Assembly: GCA_902777005.1 (NCBI GenBank)
Contig: CACYSB010000013.1
Coordinates: forward strand, 1 to 64,000
DNA length: 64,000 nucleotides
Direction of reading: 5' to 3'
Source of the DNA: an uncultured Bacteroidota bacterium
Lineage (GTDB): Bacteria > Bacteroidota > Bacteroidia > Bacteroidales > P3
The notes under the pieces were generated by a model. It was not told the DNA's origin. It saw only the letters and a program-made list of their open reading frames with translations, and ran no database searches. The position numbers and the translations under genes are program-made. This document shows positions 57,977-64,000 of this stretch, in pieces; the first letter of the stretch is position 1, and every line of letters begins with the position of its first letter.

Positions 57977-59689
57977 ATGGAAGATAACACAAATTCTGCT
58001 CTGTTTACCTTTGATTCGCCCAAAGGTCAGTCGTCGTACATCAAGGTTATTGGTGTTGGCGGTGGTGGCGGCAACGCAGTCAACCATATGTTCGACCGTG
58101 GTATTGAGGGTGTGGACTTCATTGTCTGCAACACCGATATGAAGGCTCTCAATGCGAGCCCCGTGCCCAACAAGATACCTCTGGGTGATCTCGGTCTCGG
58201 AGCTGGCAACAAGCCCGAGCGTGCCAAAAAAGCCGCTGAGGCGAAGGCTGACGACATACGCGAAGCTCTGGCTCACAACACGCAGATGCTCTTCATCACC
58301 GCTGGTATGGGTGGTGGTACAGGCACCGGTGCTGCTCCTGTCATTGCCGAGATAGCCAAGAGCATAGACTTGGATAATGACGAAAACAAGAAGATCCTCG
58401 TCGTGGCTATCGTCACACGTCCCTTCAGTTTTGAGGGTGCCCGCCGTCGTGCCCAAGCCGAGGCCGGCATCGAGGAGCTCCGCAAACATGTCGACTCCAT
58501 CATCGTCATCAACAACGACAAGCTGCGTTCAAAGGGTAACTTCGGCCTCTCAACAGCCTTCGGCATGGCCGACGACGTGCTGCTCACCGCAGCCAAGGGT
58601 ATTGCCGAAATTATCACCGAGAGTGCATACGTTAACCGCGACTTCCAGGATGTCAACACCGTCATGGAGCACAGTGGCACTGCCCTGATGGGTACCGGTA
58701 GCGGTCACGGTGAGAACCGTGCCCACGACGCCATCGAGGCTGCCACCACCAGTGAGCTGCTCGACGATAGCGACATCAACGGCGCCAAAAATGTCCTGCT
58801 CTACTTCTCCTACTCCAACGAGCATGAGCTCACCATGGACGAGATGTCGGAAATCACCGACTATGTGCTCGACAAGACCAACGGTACCGCCGATATCATC
58901 TGGGGCGCCGGCCCTGATGAGAGTCTTGGCGACGAGCTTAAAGTCATACTTATCGCCACCGGCTTTGAGAAAGGCACCAAGCCAGAGCCTCAGCAGCAGC
59001 GTCGCTTCGAACTGGATCCGGTTATCGAGGCTCCCGTGATAGAGCCTATCGCCGTGGAGAATACCATAGATGATGAGGGAATGTCCATCATCCACCGTGC
59101 TGTCGACGAGGTTGGTGAGGTAGCCCCTGCCTCCGTCTTTGTGCCCGAGAATATCGTAATCCCTGAGCCTGTGGTGGCACCCGAGCCCGAACCTGAACCG
59201 GTTGCTACGGTCCCAGAGAAGCGTGTCTTCGTGCTTGAAGAAGAGACGGAAGAGCCACTCACTATACACGAACCTCTTAACGCGTCACACTCCACTTCCG
59301 AGGAGTTCAGGACTGAGATAGACACCATGGTTGACAATATTCATATTGTCCAGCCGGAGGCTGAAGTTGCTGTTGCTCCCGAACCTGAGCCTGATCCCGC
59401 CGCCGTCTTTGCGCCCATTTCGCAGCCCAAGCAGGAGACTGGTCGTTCGGCTTTCGAGAACGACAACGATGTCGCCACCGCTGCCGACCGTATCCGCCGC
59501 ATCCACGAGCTATTGCGCAGCAACCCCAACGGTGCCGACATCGTGCAGCATATGTCCACCAACCAGTTCAGCGCAGAACCCCTCTACGAAGGTCAGCACT
59601 CCGCCACACGCGAGGCATCGGCCTACTCCATGCGTGCCGACGGTACAGTGGCCAAGAACGCCTATCTCTACGGCAACCAGCCTGATTGA
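57977..59689 (+). CDS. ftsZ: Cell-division protein FtsZ
   Basis: A 570-residue tubulin-like GTPase that forms the division ring. The N-terminal GTPase domain shows IGVGGGGGNAVNHM, the tubulin signature GGGTGTGAAP and the T7 loop VNRDFQDVNTVM. The core ends near residue 325. A long acidic, Pro/Val-rich linker follows (VVAPEPEPEPVATVPEKR and similar), much longer than the 40-70 residues of many bacteria but usual in Bacteroidota. No obvious canonical FtsA-binding C-terminal peptide (D-P-x-F-L type) is seen; the tail ends NAYLYGNQPD. Stop overlaps the next ATG by one base. Confidence 0.96.
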   Translation: MEDNTNSALFTFDSPKGQSSYIKVIGVGGGGGNAVNHMFDRGIEGVDFIVCNTDMKALNASPVPNKIPLGDLGLGAGNKPERAKKAAEAKADDIREALAHNTQMLFITAGMGGGTGTGAAPVIAEIAKSIDLDNDENKKILVVAIVTRPFSFEGARRRAQAEAGIEELRKHVDSIIVINNDKLRSKGNFGLSTAFGMADDVLLTAAKGIAEIITESAYVNRDFQDVNTVMEHSGTALMGTGSGHGENRAHDAIEAATTSELLDDSDINGAKNVLLYFSYSNEHELTMDEMSEITDYVLDKTNGTADIIWGAGPDESLGDELKVILIATGFEKGTKPEPQQQRRFELDPVIEAPVIEPIAVENTIDDEGMSIIHRAVDEVGEVAPASVFVPENIVIPEPVVAPEPEPEPVATVPEKRVFVLEEETEEPLTIHEPLNASHSTSEEFRTEIDTMVDNIHIVQPEAEVAVAPEPEPDPAAVFAPISQPKQETGRSAFENDNDVATAADRIRRIHELLRSNPNGADIVQHMSTNQFSAEPLYEGQHSATREASAYSMRADGTVAKNAYLYGNQPD

Positions 59690-60582
59690 TGGGCCGCTCC
59701 AGAAAACTCATAGGCATACTCTGTGCCATAGGCGCTGCGGTATGCTACGGTACCAACCCACTTGGTGCGTTGAACCTATACGCCGAGGGCATGAACACGC
59801 CCTCGGTTCTTTTCTATCGCTTCGGCCTGGCGTGGATTATCATTGCCGTCGTCATGCTCTTCCGCAAGGAAAGCCTAAAGGTCGACCGCCGCGAGTTCCG
59901 CACCCTCACCGCCCTCGGTTTTCTCTTCATCGGCTCGTCATTGACGCTCTACCTAAGCTTCCACCTTATGCCCGCCGGTGTGGCCTCCACCATATTGTTC
60001 ACCTATCCTGTGATGACTGCCGCCATCATCGCGCTCTTCTTCCGCGAGAAGATAAAGTTCGCCACCGTGGCGAGCATAGTCCTCAGCCTCGTTGGTGTCG
60101 TCCTGCTCTATTGGGGCGACAGCGGCGGCACCTTGCACCTCGGCGGTGTCATCCTTGTGCTTGTCTCGGCGCTCACGTACGCGCTATATATTATTGTAGT
60201 AGACAAGTCGCCGCTGGCCATGTCTTCCTTCAAGATTAACTTCTACGTGCTCTTCTATTGTGCCGCCGGCATGGCGCTCTTCGCCTTGCTCAGCGGCCAG
60301 CCCCTCATGCTGCCGCCCACGCCGCGTGCATGGCTGTGGGTATCGTGGCTCGCCGTGGTGCCTGCCATCATGGCCTTGGTGATGATGGTATATGCCGCAA
60401 AGTATATAGGCTCCACCCCCACCGCCATCCTTGGTGCCCTTGAGCCTACTACGGCGGTGCTTATAGGTGTTTTCGTCTTTGACGAGCCCTTTTCCGTGCG
60501 CCTGCTGATGGGCATTATCCTCATCCTCGCCGCCGTCACCATCGTCGTGCTTGGCAAGGCGCGCCGTACACAGTCGGTGTAG
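59689..60582 (+). CDS. EamA-family (DMT superfamily) transporter
   Basis: A 297-residue inner-membrane protein with ten hydrophobic segments arranged as two EamA repeats (residues 5-140 and 150-290), each with the pattern of five helices. Typical motifs: GALNLYAEGMNTPSVLFYRF and LGALEPTTAVLIGVFVFDE. The family exports or exchanges amino acids and other small metabolites; the substrate cannot be told. The ATG overlaps the ftsZ stop (TGATG), so it shares the dcw transcript. A TTG one codon earlier is a less likely start. A strong terminator follows. Confidence 0.88.
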   Translation: MGRSRKLIGILCAIGAAVCYGTNPLGALNLYAEGMNTPSVLFYRFGLAWIIIAVVMLFRKESLKVDRREFRTLTALGFLFIGSSLTLYLSFHLMPAGVASTILFTYPVMTAAIIALFFREKIKFATVASIVLSLVGVVLLYWGDSGGTLHLGGVILVLVSALTYALYIIVVDKSPLAMSSFKINFYVLFYCAAGMALFALLSGQPLMLPPTPRAWLWVSWLAVVPAIMALVMMVYAAKYIGSTPTAILGALEPTTAVLIGVFVFDEPFSVRLLMGIILILAAVTIVVLGKARRTQSV

Positions 60583-60600
60583 ACATACCATTATAGGAAA

Positions 60601-60637
60601 GAAAGGAGAAGCTGCCGTCAGGCAGGCTTCTCCTTTC
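60601..60637 (+). terminator. Rho-independent terminator at the end of the dcw/EamA transcript
   Basis: GAAAGGAGAAGC-TGCC, loop GTCA, GGCA-GGCTTCTCCTTTC: a stem of about 15 bp with one bulge. It ends the long dcw transcript. Confidence 0.85.
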
Positions 60638-60767
60638 GCCGTTAAGAAAGGACAAAAACTATGAGGAAAACGATCCTATGTACTGAGAGTGCATCCAAAC
60701 GTAAGCTCCAGCAGAGCACCTCAACGGGCTCCGCTTATTTATTTTTGGCAGTTCCGGAAAAAATCCG
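60638..60767. other. Spacer between the dcw terminator and the accessory-operon promoter
   Basis: No gene is seen. It holds short unremarkable sequence and a TTTG at 60744-60747 that suits a -33 element for the promoter at 60768. Confidence 0.5.
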
Positions 60768-60775
60768 TATCTTTG
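60768..60775 (+). promoter_or_regulatory. Bacteroidota -7 element (TATCTTTG) of the accessory operon
   Basis: A perfect TAnnTTTG match with TTTG 20 bp upstream (60744-60747). Transcription would start near 60782, well before the structured leader. Confidence 0.75.
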
Positions 60776-60780
60776 CACCT

Positions 60781-61010
60781 TGAAAACAAAATAGTAGTTA
60801 TTAACCAAACACACAACGACATAGACAGATAGAACAATTGTAAATACATAATTTAAAGCGTTTTTGCTTTTCATGTAAAGTCGAAATCTGGACAATTTCA
60901 ACTATGCTACACAGAAAGCGGAACGCTCGCGGGTATCCGTGAGCTTTCTTGTTTGTAGCATAGGTACGTCCAGAACCTCGACTTTAGACAGAAGTTCACG
61001 GACCTTTTTT
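60781..61010 (+). ncRNA. Structured leader RNA or ncRNA with alternative terminator-like fold
   Basis: The transcript folds into a rod: TAAAGTCGA 60876-60884 with TCGACTTTA 60978-60986; CTGGAC 60888-60893 with GTCCAG 60968-60973; CTATGCTACA 60902-60911 with TGTAGCATAG 60954-60963; AGAAA 60913-60917 with TTTCT 60945-60949; GCTCGCGG 60925-60932 with CCGTGAGC 60937-60944, loop GTAT. One pair is a G-U wobble valid only on the plus strand. In addition TCCGTGA (60936-60942) can pair with TCACGGA (60996-61002), directly before TTTTTT (61005-61010), which would unmake the apical hairpin. This mutual exclusion is the hallmark of a transcription-attenuation riboswitch or a pseudoknotted ncRNA. Class not recognised. 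Confidence 0.6.
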
Positions 61011-61018
61011 ATACACCT

Positions 61019-61198
61019 ATGAATACAAATCTGGACAGAAAACAAGTAGAGTACCACGCAAATCCAACACAAGCGGATATCGTCTTCGGATATGGTACTA
61101 CAAAATACAAGTGCTTCCCTTTTGATCAGGTGATGCGGGAAGATGGCTCTTTGAAGCGTTGGGTGGCTGATGAGAAAGGTCGTAGATGGTATCGTTGA
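61019..61198 (+). CDS. Small protein of unknown function, first gene of the accessory operon
   Basis: A 59-residue basic protein read by eye: begins MNTNLDRKQVEYHANPTQAD, then IVFGYGTTKYKCFPFDQV, and ends with DGSLKRWVADEKGRRWYR. I do not recognise it. It has no signal peptide or membrane segment. The ATG lies 8 bp after the T-run that ends the leader RNA, and its stop is 12 bp before the TPR/HExxH gene. The tight spacing and intact frame support a real gene. It could be an antitoxin, an effector or a regulatory subunit. Confidence 0.6.
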   Translation: MNTNLDRKQVEYHANPTQADIVFGYGTTKYKCFPFDQVMREDGSLKRWVADEKGRRWYR

Positions 61199-61210
61199 AA
61201 GTAGAATATC

Positions 61211-63025
61211 ATGAACGACAAGAGAAATATGAGTGACATGAACGTTGCAATGAGCCTTTGCAACGAAGGAAAATATGAAGCCGCCCTTCCGTATTTCGAC
61301 AAGGTACTCGCTGTCGACAAGAAGAACGACGAGGCATACAGAATGAAGGGACAGGCGCTAATGATGCTTGGTCGGCTTCAAGAAGCCACCAACCTTTTGA
61401 TTGATGCCCTGAATATCAATCCCGAAAATGTGTGGACATTGATTCTGATGGGTAATATTTTCATAAAGCAGAATGATGTCCAAGGGGCAATGCGTTATTA
61501 CGAGGAGGCTATCAAGTTCCATCCAAACGACCCCATTGCCATCAATAACGTGGGTGGTGCATATTTGCAGCAGGGAATGTATGAGAAAGCATTGGAGACT
61601 TTCGACCGCGCCCTGAAAATTGACGATACATATCCTAACACCTATTATGGAAAGGCAATGGTGTTAAGGAAACTTGGCATGGATAGAGAAGCGTGGGACA
61701 TCCTGCTCAAAGCAGGTACTGCCTCAATGCCACGAAGTGAGAACCCAAATGTGATTGAGGAGATGAACAAGTTGAAGATGAGTATTGCTCTAGGGCTCGC
61801 AAATGGTGGTGATGGCTATCGCGCTATCGGAAAGACTATTGAGGAATTGCAGAATTTGGGCGGCACAGAAATCAAGACCGAGTCGGTCGAAAATATGTCG
61901 CTCGCAGCAAAACTTGAATATGCAAAGATTCATGGGCGTAAGTACCATCGGATAATCTATAACGAAAGCAAGAAGTATCATGAGCATCTGATACTACATG
62001 AGCTAACGCATCTGCGGATGGCCATAAATGCTTCAAAGGTAGGTAAAAACGAAGTACCCGTTACCGATATTGAACAGGTAAATGCCTTCCATCAGCGTTT
62101 CGCCTATTTCTTCAACAAACTCATTACGAGAATTGGAGATGACGGTGCCAAGAAAGTGGAAAAAGATATGAGGAGCGGATTGGCGCTTCAGTTATTTAAC
62201 TGTCCACTCGACCTCCTGGTTGAAGATTATATCTTTGAGCATTATCCCGAAGTTCGCCCTCTTCAGATGCTTTCGTTATTCTCGCAAGAAGAAGAGAACA
62301 TCAACTCCGTTCAATCGGCAGAGAAGGCCAAGATTTTCCCTCCCGCTGTGGTAAAGGCTAACAAGCTGATGAATATGGTCACCTCTATTCATATGGAGGA
62401 TTTGTACGGAATCAATCTGCTGAACTATTACAAACCGACGAAAGCCGAATACGAGAGCGCAAAAGACCTGTACGAAGAGTATAAAGCCTATCGTGACGAC
62501 TACGAACCCGGTGAGGAGTACGACCTTTGCAGATACTTTATTGAAACGCTCGATTTTGAAGATTTGATTGTGTGGGTCAACGAAGATGTGGCGCATTTGG
62601 ACGATTCGATGATTATTCAAGCGAAAGAGGCCATGCAGAATGTGAGCACCGAAGAGATAGAGGAACGCAACAAAGAGTTCTCAGAGAACCACAAGGATGG
62701 TGCCGATGCAGCAGAAACCATGATGATGGCTATGTATATGCTCGGCGCTATGCAGAAATTCGACACGATGCAGCACCTTGAAGTGCGCAAAATAGCTATG
62801 GAGATAGCCACAATAGGAATGACCGGTATCAGCCCAGAAAAGAAGAGTGGCTATAAAGTGCCGTCATTGGGTGATGAGGATTTTGGAGGTTACCGTTTGT
62901 TGGCTTACTACTATGTGAGTTTCGCCAGAGAGATACCCGAGATACTCCCCAAATTGGGACTTCCATTCAAGAGCGCTTACGAAACAGCTCTTCAAATGTA
63001 TAATGCGAAAGGAGGAAAGAAATGA
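61211..63025 (+). CDS. TPR protein with a HExxH metallopeptidase-like domain
   Basis: A 604-residue soluble protein. Residues 10-165 are tetratricopeptide repeats (AMSLCNEGKYEAALPYFDKV, AMRYYEEAIKFHPNDPIAI, KALETFDRALKIDDTYP). From about 230 to 400 a second domain contains HEHLILHELTHLRMAI, where HELTH (residues 263-267) is a zinc-peptidase HExxH motif, and a possible third ligand Glu lies in LLVEDYIFEHYPEV near 337. The C-terminal 200 residues are helical, with a Met-rich stretch (AETMMMAMYMLGAMQ). TPR recognition plus a protease domain suits a sensor-effector. The gene overlaps the MazG-like gene by 4 bp. It is more A+T-rich than the chromosome to the left. Metallopeptidase activity is inferred from the motif only. 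Confidence 0.75.
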   Translation: MNDKRNMSDMNVAMSLCNEGKYEAALPYFDKVLAVDKKNDEAYRMKGQALMMLGRLQEATNLLIDALNINPENVWTLILMGNIFIKQNDVQGAMRYYEEAIKFHPNDPIAINNVGGAYLQQGMYEKALETFDRALKIDDTYPNTYYGKAMVLRKLGMDREAWDILLKAGTASMPRSENPNVIEEMNKLKMSIALGLANGGDGYRAIGKTIEELQNLGGTEIKTESVENMSLAAKLEYAKIHGRKYHRIIYNESKKYHEHLILHELTHLRMAINASKVGKNEVPVTDIEQVNAFHQRFAYFFNKLITRIGDDGAKKVEKDMRSGLALQLFNCPLDLLVEDYIFEHYPEVRPLQMLSLFSQEEENINSVQSAEKAKIFPPAVVKANKLMNMVTSIHMEDLYGINLLNYYKPTKAEYESAKDLYEEYKAYRDDYEPGEEYDLCRYFIETLDFEDLIVWVNEDVAHLDDSMIIQAKEAMQNVSTEEIEERNKEFSENHKDGADAAETMMMAMYMLGAMQKFDTMQHLEVRKIAMEIATIGMTGISPEKKSGYKVPSLGDEDFGGYRLLAYYYVSFAREIPEILPKLGLPFKSAYETALQMYNAKGGKK

Positions 63026-63351
63026 GCGATTTGACAGAACTCCGGGAAGCAGTTGTGCAATTTACGCACGATAGAGATTGGGATCAATTTCATAACGGCA
63101 AAGATTTGGCATTGGCTCTTTCTATTGAAGCAGCCGAATTGAATGAAGCATTCTTATGGAAAGATGCGAAAGATGTGAACGTAGAGAAGGTGAAAGAAGA
63201 ATTGGCCGATATCTTCAACTATGCACTATTGATTGCTGACAAGTACAACCTCGATGTCAAACAAATTGTAATGGATAAAATTGCACTCAACGCGAAGAAA
63301 TACCCCGTGGAGAAAGCCTATGGGAGTGCGAAGAAGTACAATGAACTATAA
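63022..63351 (+). CDS. MazG-like nucleotide pyrophosphohydrolase (dCTP-pyrophosphatase/RS21-C6 type)
   Basis: A 109-residue all-alpha NTP pyrophosphohydrolase. The N-terminus reads LREAVVQFTHDRDWDQFHNG, the RDW-x-x-FH signature of the RS21-C6 branch. Metal-binding Glu/Asp residues are in SIEAAELNEAFLW and EELADIFNYALLIADKY (E-x-x-E and E-x-x-D helices). Enzymes of this group hydrolyse dCTP and related or modified nucleotides to monophosphates. The ATG overlaps the upstream stop by 4 bp, and the next gene begins 12 bp later. In a defence setting it could deplete nucleotides or remove phage-modified ones; as a housekeeping gene it would clean the dNTP pool. Confidence 0.88.
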   Translation: MSDLTELREAVVQFTHDRDWDQFHNGKDLALALSIEAAELNEAFLWKDAKDVNVEKVKEELADIFNYALLIADKYNLDVKQIVMDKIALNAKKYPVEKAYGSAKKYNEL

Positions 63352-63363
63352 GGAGGGATAATT

Positions 63364-64000
63364 ATGCTTAACCGAGTCCTTTATAAAGAAACTCAACAGC
63401 AGTTCGCTCGCGATGTGGAGAGAAATATCGTTTATCAGAAGATGCTTCATTGTGCGGAAGAATCCGGCATTCATTCAAGTGAGAATGAGATTGCATCTTG
63501 GACAAACAACGCTCCCCACATTTCCAAAATTCTGTATGATGCAGGAGTAAGCGACAGCTATGTTACTTTTGAGTTTCTGGTTCCATTCAGCAGAAAACGA
63601 ATTGACTGCGTAATATATGGAACAGGGACAGACGGTAGCCAAAATGTTATTCATATAGAACTGAAACAATGGAGTAACAACGGAGTTAAACTTGCCGAAA
63701 GCGAAGGGAATTTCAATGCTAAAGAAAGGAACGATGACGTCATCTTCAATGTTACCGCATATACAGGGCACGCAAATAGAATAGTGGCACATCCCTCTCA
63801 GCAGGTAAAGGGCTATCAAGGATATTTATCTAACTTCATTGAAGTAATCAGTAACCAAGAATTGCATTTAACGGGATTGGCTTATTGTTACAATTACCTT
63901 AAGAACGACCCCAAGCATCCGTCATACCTTTTCGACGAGCAGTACTCATCTCTTTTGGACAAATATCCGACATACGCAAAAGATCAAAAACCCGAATTGG
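63364..64000 (+). CDS. DUF2075-type nuclease-helicase, N-terminal part (3' truncated by window)
   Basis: The first 212 codons of a gene that runs off the right edge, preceded by AGGAGGG 8 bp before the ATG. The visible part is a PD-(D/E)xK-like nuclease domain: the catalytic-type acid in RKRIDCVIYG is followed by NVIHIELKQW (E-x-K). Next come HPSQQVKGYQGYLSNF and TGLAYCYNYLKNDP, a pattern I associate with DUF2075 proteins, which continue into a superfamily 1 DNA/RNA helicase domain (Walker motifs not yet reached here). It is the fourth gene of the accessory operon and, like its neighbours, A+T-rich. The helicase part is inferred from the family, not seen. Confidence 0.75.
   Translation, partial: MLNRVLYKETQQQFARDVERNIVYQKMLHCAEESGIHSSENEIASWTNNAPHISKILYDAGVSDSYVTFEFLVPFSRKRIDCVIYGTGTDGSQNVIHIELKQWSNNGVKLAESEGNFNAKERNDDVIFNVTAYTGHANRIVAHPSQQVKGYQGYLSNFIEVISNQELHLTGLAYCYNYLKNDPKHPSYLFDEQYSSLLDKYPTYAKDQKPEL

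Overview
The window is a chromosomal segment of a GC-rich member of the Bacteroidota, most likely order Bacteroidales. Four things support this: promoters of the TAnnTTTG (-7) type, several proteins with type IX secretion (T9SS) C-terminal sorting domains, the mraZ-rsmH-ftsL-ftsI(PASTA)-murE-mraY-ftsW-murG-murC-ftsQ-ftsA-ftsZ order, and an S46 dipeptidyl-peptidase. A B12-dependent class II ribonucleotide reductase fits an anaerobic or microaerophilic life. I cannot resolve genus from the sequence alone.

Layout. 1-1402: end of rpsB and tsf, whose C-terminus looks truncated. 1409-4132: zinc-ribbon membrane protein, a candidate structured ncRNA, rnhA-like, prmC and dtd. 4145-10952 (minus): CotH-like secreted protein, uvrD/pcrA and nrdJ. 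11384-16268 (plus): mrdA, a 23S-IVP four-helix-bundle cassette, rodA and clpX. 16403-20063: PorE-like OmpA protein and miaA. 20047-23389 (minus): tadA and a three-gene lipoprotein/export group. 23737-30856: two T9SS cargo proteins flanking yicC and apbE. 31004-35353: rlmD, rpmH, a TPR-like protein, secG and a RecD-like helicase. 35494-39623 (minus): acyltransferase, gpsA, HU, fmt and ribH. 39626-44055 (minus): an rpoN reading frame continuous with an M23 (LytM) peptidase, and an S46 peptidase. 44565-59689 (plus): the division and cell wall (dcw) cluster. 59689-60582: EamA transporter. 60768-64000: a visibly more A+T-rich accessory operon with a structured leader RNA, a 59-residue protein, a TPR/HExxH protein, a MazG-like pyrophosphohydrolase and a DUF2075-type nuclease-helicase cut by the window edge.

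The genes mostly serve cell-wall synthesis and division, translation, DNA maintenance and envelope export. The most unusual items are: (i) the in-frame RpoN-LytM fusion or nested gene; (ii) a murD locus reduced to a C-terminal-domain remnant inside an otherwise intact dcw cluster; (iii) the leader RNA plus four-gene operon at the right end, a candidate defence system; (iv) an IVP gene bounded by inverted arrays of an 8-bp repeat, inserted between mrdA and rodA; (v) a family of about 100-135 bp palindromic intergenic repeats in four copies; (vi) a rod-shaped ncRNA candidate at 1800-2021; (vii) a degenerate retropepsin-like domain on the C-terminus of the OmpA protein. No tRNA, rRNA, CRISPR array or insertion sequence was recognised.
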